Origin: Chloroflexota bacterium
GTDB lineage: Bacteria > Chloroflexota > Anaerolineae > UBA7937 > JACPPX01
Length of the DNA: 5,321 nt
Reading direction: 5' to 3'
Assembly: GCA_016190785.1 (NCBI GenBank)
Contig: JACPPX010000087.1
Location: 1-5,321 of the forward strand
The position numbers and the translations under genes are program-made. Every line of letters starts with the position of its first letter. Position 1 is the first letter of the stretch. Under the pieces are notes generated by a model. The model was not told the DNA's origin, did not search any database, and saw only the letters and a list, made by a program, of their open reading frames with translations. Below are positions 1-5,321 of this stretch, one piece after another.

Positions 1-411
1 CACTACGAGGCTGCCCCCCATCTGCATCCTGCCCTGGAAAAGATAAAATCTCTAGGGATGAAGGCTGGTGTGGCGATTAAGCCCTTGACTCCGGGGGCTA
101 ACCTGGTCGAGGTCCTGGATTTGGCGGATCTGGTTTTAGTGATGACCGTGGAGCCCGGCTACGGCGGACAGGAATTTATTTCCGGAATGGAGACCAAAGT
201 ATCCCGCATGCGGCAACTAATCGAGGAGCGGGGAAGCAAATGCCTCCTGGAAGTTGATGGTGGGATAGACCCCAACACCGCCCCCTTGGTTGTGGCTGCC
301 GGAGCCGATGTGCTAGTGGCCGGAACTTCTATTTTCGAGGCCCAGGGAGGAATTGCCGCTGGCATCCACGGCTTGCGGGAAAGTATCGGCCAGGTCCAAC
401 CTGCATCGTGA
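1..411 (+). CDS. rpe: Ribulose-phosphate 3-epimerase, 3' part (5' end outside window)
   Basis: This is the C-terminal 136 residues of ribulose-phosphate 3-epimerase. The enzyme interconverts D-ribulose 5-phosphate and D-xylulose 5-phosphate in the cytosolic pentose phosphate pathway (Calvin cycle in autotrophs). The frame is open from base 1 and ends at TGA 409-411; the family is usually about 215-225 residues, so roughly 80-90 are missing to the left. Visible motifs, numbered from the first visible codon, are the HYEAAPHL block at 1-8, the flexible phosphate loop VEPGYGGQ at 50-57, the VDGGI strand whose Asp86 is the metal-binding catalytic aspartate of the family, and the phosphate-binding VLVAGTSIF at 104-112. 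The usual 'NPaTP' reads KPLTP here, a variant known in some family members. An internal ATG at 58 is not the true start, because homology continues upstream of it. The gene converges on rpmB and has no terminator of its own on the plus strand. Confidence 0.96.
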   Translation, partial: HYEAAPHLHPALEKIKSLGMKAGVAIKPLTPGANLVEVLDLADLVLVMTVEPGYGGQEFISGMETKVSRMRQLIEERGSKCLLEVDGGIDPNTAPLVVAAGADVLVAGTSIFEAQGGIAAGIHGLRESIGQVQPAS

Positions 412-440
412 AAATAAAAACCGCTCAAGACTCAGAGCGG
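411..440 (-). terminator. Rho-independent terminator of rpmB
   Basis: Read on the minus strand there is a 6 bp GC-rich stem, CCGCTC pairing with GAGCGG (bases 435-440 and 421-426), closing an 8-nt loop. It is followed directly by the U-rich tail TTTTTATTTT (420 down to 411). It lies 28 bases past the rpmB stop codon. On the plus strand the same hairpin is preceded by the A-tract and followed by a mixed sequence, so it should not work as an intrinsic terminator for rpe. Confidence 0.85.
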
Positions 441-467
441 CGAACCAATAGAAAAATGGGTAGCGAA

Positions 468-674
468 TTAAGCCAAGAGTTTTTCTGCCGCCACCCCTTT
501 TTGCAAAGAACGGAGGCAGCGCGAACAGATTATCATCCGTCGCGCCCTCCCCTGCAAAACCACCGGGGAGCGGTGGAGGTTGAGCTGCCAGCGGCGCAGG
601 GTTCGGTTCTCAGCATGGCTCACATTGTGTCCAAACTGCGGCCCTCGCCCACAAAGTTCACATCTTCCCGTCAT
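468..674 (-). CDS. rpmB: 50S ribosomal protein L28 (four-cysteine type)
   Basis: This encodes a 68-residue ribosomal protein L28 (bL28), a component of the large ribosomal subunit. The N-terminus carries the family signature CELCGRGPQFGHNVSHA (residues 5-21), followed by the TLRRWQLNL block (25-33) and the C-terminal ICSRCLRSL segment (49-57). Cys5, Cys8, Cys50 and Cys53 form two CxxC pairs, the zinc-ribbon-like form of L28. I chose ATG at 674 rather than the in-frame TTG at 677: the AAGGAG at 687-682 sits 7 bases before the ATG but only 4 before the TTG, and homologues begin at this point. The stop is TAA (470-468). The gene lies opposite to its neighbours, converging on rpe and diverging from the yloU-like gene, with its own promoter and terminator, so it is probably a monocistronic unit. 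A short C-terminal tail follows the last CxxC (about residues 58-68). Confidence 0.95.
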   Translation of the reverse strand: MTGRCELCGRGPQFGHNVSHAENRTLRRWQLNLHRSPVVLQGRARRMIICSRCLRSLQKGVAAEKLLA

Positions 675-697
675 CAAGAAACTCCTTGAACTATAAT
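668..697 (+). promoter_or_regulatory. Possible promoter for the yloU-fakA-degV operon
   Basis: A perfect TATAAT lies at 692-697 on the plus strand, 40 bases upstream of the yloU-like ATG. The best -35 at an 18-base spacing is CCGTCA (668-673), matching TTGACA at only 3 of 6 positions and lying within the first rpmB codons. The expected start near 704 would give a leader of about 34 nt. The weak -35 keeps confidence low; an activator, another sigma factor, or read-through from rpe are alternatives. Confidence 0.33.
682..687 (-). promoter_or_regulatory. Ribosome binding site of rpmB
   Basis: AAGGAG on the minus strand with a 7-base spacer to the ATG at 674. This spacing is near ideal and argues against the alternative TTG start three bases upstream. 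Confidence 0.8.
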
Positions 698-724
698 TTT
701 ACCACTACCGTGCAACTCGGGCAA
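696..724 (-). promoter_or_regulatory. Probable sigma-70/sigma-A extended -10 promoter for rpmB
   Basis: On the minus strand there is TTGCCC (724-719), a 17-base spacer (718-702) and TAAAAT (701-696). The last three spacer bases are TGG, which gives a TGn extended -10 element. The expected transcription start is near 689, leaving a leader of only about 15 nt that contains the AAGGAG. The element match is seen directly; promoter activity is inferred. Confidence 0.55.
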
Positions 725-726
725 CC

Positions 727-731
727 AGGAG
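727..731 (+). promoter_or_regulatory. Ribosome binding site of the yloU-like gene
   Basis: AGGAG followed by a 6-base spacer to the ATG at 738. This fixes the start of the Asp23/Gls24-family gene. Confidence 0.8.
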
Positions 732-737
732 ATAAAT

Positions 738-1127
738 ATGGCCACCGAAGAGAAAACCCAAGGTAAGATCGAGATCGCCCCTGCGGCCATCGCCAGCCTG
801 ACCAGCCAAGCTGTCCTGCAGTGTTATGGGGTGGTGGGATTAGCCGCAAAATCCCTGAAAAATGGGATAGCCGAACTTCTCCACCACCAGGAGAGTCACC
901 GCCGCGGAGTAGAAGTCCAAGTACGGGATGGCCGGATCACCATCCACCTCTTCGTTATCTTGCAATTTGGGACCCGTATCTCGGAGGTGGCTCGTAACAT
1001 CCAAGAGAGCGTCAAATATAATGTGGAGCAGGCCCTGGGCACCGCCGTGGCTGAGGTCAATGTCCACATCCTCGGTCTGCGCGACGGTGCTTCCGCGAAA
1101 GAAACCAGGGGCCACCGCGGGAAATAG
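738..1127 (+). CDS. yloU: Asp23/Gls24 family (DUF322) envelope stress response protein, YloU-like
   Basis: This 129-residue protein belongs to the Asp23/Gls24 family. The features that show this are the opening GKIEIAPAAIASLTSQAV (residues 9-26), the GVVGLA segment (31-36), the GVEVQVRDGRITIHLFVI core (57-74), FGTRISEVARNIQ (77-89) and the closing AEVNVHILGL (105-114). These correspond to the family pattern of a strand, a GVvGm turn, a 'v.idl.viv.yG..i.eva..iq..v' block and 'VNVhV.gv'. There is no signal peptide or membrane segment, as usual for the family; Asp23 of Staphylococcus aureus is held at the membrane by a partner protein. The molecular function is unknown, and a role in envelope stress or cell-wall homeostasis is inferred from family members. 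The gene is first in the plus-strand cluster, 3 bp ahead of fakA. This matches the widespread yloU-yloV pairing and implies cotranscription. The tail after residue 115 is charged and probably disordered. Confidence 0.92.
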   Translation: MATEEKTQGKIEIAPAAIASLTSQAVLQCYGVVGLAAKSLKNGIAELLHHQESHRRGVEVQVRDGRITIHLFVILQFGTRISEVARNIQESVKYNVEQALGTAVAEVNVHILGLRDGASAKETRGHRGK

Positions 1128-1130
1128 AGT

Positions 1131-2783
1131 ATGGGCCCCACTGGGGATAATTTGCAAGAAACAATAAAAATCGGGGCAGTGGATGGCCCCGAATTTAAGA
1201 AAATGGTGGCTGCCGCCACCGCCTGGCTGGAGCAAAACTCCCCCACTATCAACGCCCTCAATGTCTTCCCTGTTCCCGATGGGGATACGGGAACCAATAT
1301 GCTTCTCACCATGCAGTCCGCGGTGCAGGAGATTAATTCGTCCCCCGACCAATCCCTTTCCGGGGTTGCCCAAGCCGTAGCCCACGGTTCGCTGATGGGC
1401 GCCCGCGGCAACTCCGGGGTTATACTCTCCCAGATTTTGCGGGGGGTGGCCAAAAGCTTAGCCTCGGCCCAAAGCATGGGTCCTGGAGAATTTGCCGCGG
1501 CCCTCGACGAGGGATCTCGCACCGCTTATAAAGGGGTCATTCAGCCCGTAGAGGGCACCATCCTTACCGTAGTCCGCGAGGCAGCCTCGGCCGCCCAGGA
1601 GGCGGCGGGAGAGGGTCGGGACTTAGTTGGGGTTTTGGAAAAAACGGTTGAGGCCTCTCGTCACTCCGTGGCCCGCACCCCCCTCCTCCTCGATGTGCTC
1701 CGCGAGGCGGGGGTGGTGGATGCCGGGGGCCAAGGACTGCACGTCATCCTTGACGCCTTTCTGCGCTACCTCAAGGGAGAGGAGATGGAAATGGCTGAAA
1801 TTCCTGAAGCCGTGCCCGCCGCCCATCTCACTGGGCCCAGCGACGGGAAGATGGAATGGGGCTACTGCACTGAATTCATGATTCAGGGGGAGGGATTGGA
1901 TTACCCGGAGATCCGAGATCACATTTCGGCAATGGGCAACTCCGCCCTGATCGTCGGAGACGAATCACTCATCCGCGTCCATGTCCACACCTTTGATCCC
2001 GGGGAAATATTGACCTATGCCACAGCTCTGGGAACTCTGCACAAAGTCAAAATTGATAATATGCAGGACCAGCACCATAAGTATTTGGTTATAGGCCAAG
2101 AAGCCGGCAAAGCCCCAACGCCAGCTCCTCCCTGCGGGGTTGTAGTGGTGGCTGCTGGGGAAGGGTTCCGCAAAGTATTCGAAAGCCTGGGGGCGCAGAG
2201 CATCGTCCCCGGGGGACAGACCATGAACCCCAGCACTCAGGAGCTTCTCCAAGCAGTAGAATCCGCCCCCTCCCCGGAGATAATCCTATTGCCCAACAAC
2301 AAAAACATCCTCCTCGCCGCTCAGGAAGCAGTTAAAATGTCCAAAAAGAAAGTGGCCTTGGTCCCCACTACCAGCATCCCCCAGGGCATCGCCGCCCTCA
2401 TTGCTCTCCAGAACGAAAAAGATCTAGAGGCCAATCGCCAGACCATGGAGAAGGCAGTCCAAGAGGTGGAGACCATTGAAGTGACCAGGGCCGTGCGGGC
2501 CACGGCCCTCGACGGGAAAAAAATAAAAGAAGGGGAAATTATCGCCCTGCGCAACGATAAACTAGCCGCGGTGGGCAAAGATATTCCCCCAGTGATCAAA
2601 GAGACCCTCCACCCCTTGGCTGATCAGGATTTTGAAATCGTCACCCTCTACTATGGAAGTGGGGTAGAGAAGGAAGACGCCGAGGCACTGGCTAATAAAC
2701 TGCGGGGGTGGTACCCCCGCTGGCAAGTGGAGTGCATCCCCGGCGGCCAACCCCACTATCCTTATATCATCGCCGTGGAGTAA
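1131..2783 (+). CDS. fakA: FakA/YloV-type fatty acid kinase (DAK2/DhaL domain protein)
   Basis: This 550-residue cytosolic protein has the full FakA/YloV architecture; the family is usually about 540-560 residues. The N-terminal DhaL-type kinase domain (about 15-215) contains LNVFPVPDGDTGTNM (43-57) with the Mg-ATP-binding aspartates Asp50 and Asp52, the GARGNSGVILSQ loop (90-101) and DAGGQGL (197-203). The middle domain (about 240-320) has GYCTEF (Cys246) and RVHVHTFDPG (His284, His286), equivalent to the Cys/His/His set that I recall as a metal site in S. aureus FakA. The C-terminal DegV-like domain (about 335-550) includes GGQTMNPSTQ (361-370) and LLPNNKNI (386-393). FakA transfers phosphate from ATP to a fatty acid carried by a FakB (DegV-fold) protein, giving acyl-phosphate for PlsX/PlsY. 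The start lies 3 bp after the yloU-like stop with only a weak GGGA upstream, so translational coupling is likely. A degV gene follows by 8 bp, as expected for a kinase-carrier pair. All motif residues are intact. Confidence 0.92.
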   Translation: MGPTGDNLQETIKIGAVDGPEFKKMVAAATAWLEQNSPTINALNVFPVPDGDTGTNMLLTMQSAVQEINSSPDQSLSGVAQAVAHGSLMGARGNSGVILSQILRGVAKSLASAQSMGPGEFAAALDEGSRTAYKGVIQPVEGTILTVVREAASAAQEAAGEGRDLVGVLEKTVEASRHSVARTPLLLDVLREAGVVDAGGQGLHVILDAFLRYLKGEEMEMAEIPEAVPAAHLTGPSDGKMEWGYCTEFMIQGEGLDYPEIRDHISAMGNSALIVGDESLIRVHVHTFDPGEILTYATALGTLHKVKIDNMQDQHHKYLVIGQEAGKAPTPAPPCGVVVVAAGEGFRKVFESLGAQSIVPGGQTMNPSTQELLQAVESAPSPEIILLPNNKNILLAAQEAVKMSKKKVALVPTTSIPQGIAALIALQNEKDLEANRQTMEKAVQEVETIEVTRAVRATALDGKKIKEGEIIALRNDKLAAVGKDIPPVIKETLHPLADQDFEIVTLYYGSGVEKEDAEALANKLRGWYPRWQVECIPGGQPHYPYIIAVE

Positions 2784-2791
2784 CCAAAACT

Positions 2792-3649
2792 ATGCCTCCC
2801 CGCCGGGTGCGGATCATCACCGATAGCTCCTCCCAGATTCCTCCTTCCTTCGCCGAAAAACTAGAGATCGCTGTCCTCCCCTTAGAGATCCAGTTGGGCC
2901 GCGAGAGATTTCGGGAAGGGCTAGACATCACCTCCCGCGAGTTCTTCCGCAAACTGGCCAAGGCCGGCCGTACCCGCCGCCCCAAGGCCTTTCCCCCCTC
3001 TTTAGAGGCTTTCAATTCGGCCTTCGCCCAACTATCCCGCCAAGGAGGAGACATCCTCGCCCTCCACCTCTCCTCCAAACTCAACCCCACCTACCGTGTC
3101 GCCCGCGAGGCGGCCAATGCCTTTCTCGGCCAATCGCGGATCATGGTCCTCGATTCCCAGACCACTTCCCTGGGGCTGGGTCACTTGGTCCTGGCCGCCG
3201 CGGAGGGCGCAGCTAAGGGAGAGAGTTTGGAGGAGGTGGTGCGCATCGTGCGGGGGATGATGCCCCATCTCTACCTCGTCCTTTTTGTCGAAAACCTGGA
3301 TTACCTGGAGCGGGAAAAAAGGATCGCCAAAGAACACGCCCTGCTGGGGACCATGCTCGGGATCAAGCCCCTTTTCATCCTGGAAGAAGGGGACATCGTC
3401 CCCTTGGAGAAGGCCCGCAGCCGCACCAAAGCCGTGGAGCGGCTCTTTGAATTCTTAACCGAATTCCCCCACATCGAAAAGATGACCATCCTCCACGGCG
3501 CAGACGGCAGCGATCTCCCCGAACTCTTAGAGCGGCTGGAGACCGCCTACCCCGACAAACTCATCGATGTCGTCTCCTACGCCCCTTCTCTGGCGGCACA
3601 TGTCGGGCCCGGAGCCCTGGGCGTCTTTGTCTACGAGGGGATGAATTAA
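2792..3649 (+). CDS. degV: DegV family protein, putative FakB-like fatty-acid-binding partner
   Basis: This 285-residue protein has the usual length for DegV. Its motifs in order are ITDSSSQIP (residues 9-17), AFPPS (66-70, where the family has TSqPS), HLSSKLNPTY (92-101, where the family has lSSkLSGTY), VLDSQTTSLGLG (119-130), LDYLEREKRI (169-178), MLGIKPLF (188-195), the PLEKARSRTKA block (204-214) and AHVGPGALGV (269-278). DegV/FakB proteins bind one fatty acid in a pocket and present it to FakA. The family residues His270 and Arg177 are kept, but the Thr of TSqPS and the Ser of LSGT are replaced. I chose ATG 2792, 8 bp after the fakA stop. The frame is open further upstream inside fakA, but DegV homology starts at RVRIITDSS. 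A GGAG at 2777-2780 lies 11 bases before the ATG, at the edge of useful spacing, so coupling to fakA translation is plausible. Ligand and partner are inferred from family and context. Confidence 0.9.
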   Translation: MPPRRVRIITDSSSQIPPSFAEKLEIAVLPLEIQLGRERFREGLDITSREFFRKLAKAGRTRRPKAFPPSLEAFNSAFAQLSRQGGDILALHLSSKLNPTYRVAREAANAFLGQSRIMVLDSQTTSLGLGHLVLAAAEGAAKGESLEEVVRIVRGMMPHLYLVLFVENLDYLEREKRIAKEHALLGTMLGIKPLFILEEGDIVPLEKARSRTKAVERLFEFLTEFPHIEKMTILHGADGSDLPELLERLETAYPDKLIDVVSYAPSLAAHVGPGALGVFVYEGMN

Positions 3650-3737
3650 GTTTTTGATTTCACCCTGGAGCAAAAGATGGGAGGGAGAGTTCTCGGCGAA
3701 ACAAGACAGTCCTGAGTCAGGTCGCCGACAAGGATCC
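3650..3737 (+). other. Spacer between degV and recG
   Basis: This 88 bp is the widest gap in the plus-strand cluster. It holds no T-tract terminator hairpin and no convincing -35/-10 pair, only a short odd palindrome CCTGAGTCAGG at 3711-3721. The recG frame stays open through it back to a TGA at 3642-3644, with a TTG at 3654 as the only common alternative start codon. Translated from there, the extra 28 residues are polar and low in recognisable homology, so I treat the stretch as non-coding. recG is probably transcribed by read-through from degV. Confidence 0.5.
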
Positions 3738-5321
3738 GTGTCCAGCATCTTAGAGAAACTGGAGAATATCCTCCGCCTGGAAGAAGAGAATGGTCACCGC
3801 AACCAGGCAGTGCTCGGCGGCTTGGAGCGTTTTGCCCCGACCTGGACCCGAGAGGCAGCCCAGGAGCGACCGAAGAAGATAGTGGAGAGTGTAGCCTCCC
3901 TTCTCCAAAAATATTCCGGGGAGAACCCGGATGGCCGACGGGAATTAGTCCACAGCATCCGCCGGCTTCTTCTCCCTCCGAAGAGCAGGCCCCAGCCCTC
4001 CCCGCGGGAGATAAAACCCCTTAGCCTTAATGACCCGGTGACCGCTCTCCCCGGCATCCGCCAGGCCTCGGCTCAAAAACTGGCTAGATTAGAAATCGAG
4101 ACCCTGGAGGATTTGCTCTACCACTTCCCCCACCGCTACGAAGATTACTCCTCCTTAAAGAAAATTGCCCAATTGCAATATGGCCAAGAAGCGACGATCA
4201 TCGCCCACATTGAGGAGCGTTTAGATCGCAAGGACTTTTTCCGTAAAAGCCGCATTTCCTGCCTCCTCTCCGATGGCAGCGGCACCCTCCAAGCCACTTG
4301 GTTCAACCTTCCCCCCTACTTTACCTCCCAACTCAAACCGGGAAACCAATTCGTGTTCAGTGGCCAGGTCACCCAGTACCGGGGGAGACTGACCATGGTC
4401 CAGCCTTCCTGGGAGAATGTGGATCAAGAGCTAATCCATACCGGCCGGTTGGTTCCAGTCTATCCCTTGACCCAAGGGGTTGGCCCCCGTTGGCTGCGGA
4501 GAGCGATCAAAAGAGGGGTAGATGCTCTCGCCCCCCGCCTCCCCGACCCGTTGCCCGAGGAAATCCTCCGCCCCCGAAAACTTCTCGCTCTTTCCCAGGC
4601 TATTCAGAACATCCACTTTCCCGAAAGTTGGGATTTGCTTCACGCCGCCCGTCGCCGCCTGACCTTCGACGAGTTCCTGACCATCCAACTCGGCGTCCTC
4701 AAAAAGCGACAAGAATGGAAAGCAGCCAATGGCCGGGCAATGTTAGTCGATCAAAAATTACTGGATTCTTTCAAAAAATCACTTCCCTTTTCCTTGACCA
4801 CGGCCCAAGAACGGGTGTTGGCCGAGATCCTGGATGATATGCAAACTTCCCGAGCGATGAGCCGACTCTTGCAAGGCGATGTGGGCTCGGGCAAGACCGT
4901 GGTCGCCGCCGCGGCTATGCTTGTGGCCGTAAGCAACCGCATCCAAGCCGCGCTTATGGCCCCCACCGAGATTCTGGCCGAACAGCACTTCGCTACCTTG
5001 CAGAAACTTTATACCCAGAACGAGAGCAACGGAGTAGTAAAAATCCTCTTGCTAACCGGAAGTCTCTCGCCCCAGAAAAGGCAAGAGGCGTATGCCGAGA
5101 TAGCAAGGGGAGAAGCCCAGCTCATCATCGGCACCCATGCCCTGATCCAGGCCGGGATTGAGTTCCATGACCTGGGACTAGTGATTATTGACGAGCAGCA
5201 CCGCTTCGGGGTGCGGCAGCGCCAGACCTTGCGCGAAAAAGGGACTCAGCCCCACCTGCTGGTGATGAGCGCCACCCCCATCCCCCGCACCCTGGCCCTC
5301 ACCCTCTACGGCGACCTGGAC
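3738..5321 (+). CDS. recG: ATP-dependent DNA helicase RecG, 5' part (3' end outside window)
   Basis: These are the first 528 codons of RecG, the superfamily 2 helicase that reverses stalled replication forks and migrates Holliday junctions; the frame is open to the window edge. The order is a helical N-terminal extension (about 1-75), a proline-rich linker (about 76-95), and the wedge region starting ALPGI (103-107) with FPHRYEDYS (130-138) and an OB-fold segment (about 145-225). The helicase motor then follows: LLQGDVGSGKT (377-387, Walker A with Lys386), APTEILAEQH (motif Ia, 408-417), IIGTHALIQ (motif Ib region), DEQHRFG (Walker B, 485-491) and SATPIPRT (motif III, 511-518). The second RecA-like domain and the C-terminus are outside. 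There is no in-frame ATG before residue 220, so the start must be non-ATG. GTG 3738 fits the extension seen in relatives, although its AAGGA (3730-3734) is only 3 bases away; TTG 3654 and GTG 3810 are weaker choices. It is probably cotranscribed with degV. Confidence 0.96.
   Translation, partial: MSSILEKLENILRLEEENGHRNQAVLGGLERFAPTWTREAAQERPKKIVESVASLLQKYSGENPDGRRELVHSIRRLLLPPKSRPQPSPREIKPLSLNDPVTALPGIRQASAQKLARLEIETLEDLLYHFPHRYEDYSSLKKIAQLQYGQEATIIAHIEERLDRKDFFRKSRISCLLSDGSGTLQATWFNLPPYFTSQLKPGNQFVFSGQVTQYRGRLTMVQPSWENVDQELIHTGRLVPVYPLTQGVGPRWLRRAIKRGVDALAPRLPDPLPEEILRPRKLLALSQAIQNIHFPESWDLLHAARRRLTFDEFLTIQLGVLKKRQEWKAANGRAMLVDQKLLDSFKKSLPFSLTTAQERVLAEILDDMQTSRAMSRLLQGDVGSGKTVVAAAAMLVAVSNRIQAALMAPTEILAEQHFATLQKLYTQNESNGVVKILLLTGSLSPQKRQEAYAEIARGEAQLIIGTHALIQAGIEFHDLGLVIIDEQHRFGVRQRQTLREKGTQPHLLVMSATPIPRTLALTLYGDLD

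Noticed and set aside
408..689. Plus-strand open frame of 93 codons between rpe and the yloU-like gene
   Set aside because: It is the antisense shadow of rpmB, which has clear homology, a good ribosome binding site and a terminator on the minus strand. The plus-strand translation shows no recognisable family.
840..1522. Two long minus-strand open frames (181 and 208 codons) opposite yloU and the start of fakA
   Set aside because: They lie opposite well-supported conserved genes, overlap each other in different frames, and have low-complexity or odd compositions typical of GC-rich shadows.
2205..2217. GTCCCCGGGGGAC palindrome
   Set aside because: It is a near-perfect inverted repeat, but with almost no loop, within the conserved IVPGGQ codons of fakA. 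It is best explained by codon composition.
2708..2791. Upstream extension of the DegV frame into fakA (start at 2708)
   Set aside because: The extra 28 residues overlap the conserved fakA C-terminus and show no DegV homology. The ATG at 2792 sits just before the conserved ITDSS motif.
3711..3721. CCTGAGTCAGG palindrome in the degV-recG spacer as a possible operator
   Set aside because: Arms of only 5 bp around a single base, with no nearby promoter elements and no second copy seen. It is too short to support a regulatory claim.
4298..4837. Plus-strand 179-codon open frame rich in Pro, Arg and Ser
   Set aside because: It lies wholly inside recG in another frame. The composition is typical of a frame-shifted reading of C-rich DNA, and the RecG frame is unbroken through it.

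Overview
This window is a compact bacterial chromosomal segment of ordinary housekeeping genes. From left to right it holds the 3' part of rpe (ribulose-phosphate 3-epimerase, +), rpmB (ribosomal protein L28, on the minus strand), and a tightly packed plus-strand cluster. The cluster is an Asp23/Gls24-family (YloU-like) gene, a FakA/YloV-type DAK2-domain kinase, a DegV-family (FakB-like) lipid-binding protein, and the first two thirds or so of recG, which runs off the right edge. I see no tRNA, rRNA, CRISPR array, insertion sequence, prophage or toxin-antitoxin gene.

Organism. The order rpe ... rpmB - yloU - yloV(fakA) - (degV) - recG is a known arrangement of Firmicutes and is shared, to my recollection, by part of the Chloroflexota. 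The DNA is moderately GC-rich and the coding strand is C-rich. The RecG N-terminal helical extension (an 'LEKLENIL...GGLERF' type start) reminds me of Chloroflexota RecG proteins. I therefore lean to Chloroflexota, with a deep-branching clostridial Firmicute as the alternative. This is inference from memory, not a search result.

Layout. rpe (1-411) and rpmB (468-674, minus) converge. The rho-independent terminator of rpmB (411-440) abuts the rpe stop codon, and its U-tract shares the last base of that stop. The 63 bp between the rpmB start (674) and the yloU-like start (738) is a divergent control region. It has a good extended -10 promoter for rpmB and, overlapping it on the other strand, a perfect TATAAT that may serve the plus-strand operon. 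From 738 onward, the yloU-like gene, fakA and degV are separated by 3 and 8 bp, so they are very likely cotranscribed. recG follows after an 88 bp spacer, probably from a GTG start, and has no obvious promoter of its own.

Function. FakA phosphorylates fatty acids that are held by a DegV-fold FakB protein, giving acyl-phosphate for phospholipid synthesis. A fakA-degV pair in one operon therefore suggests an exogenous or recycled fatty-acid activation module. The DegV here departs from the family consensus at positions thought to bind the fatty-acid carboxylate, which is the most interesting point in the window. The Asp23/Gls24 protein is probably a membrane- or envelope-associated stress protein, L28 belongs to the 50S ribosome, and RecG remodels stalled replication forks. 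I did not find a convincing previously undescribed system here.
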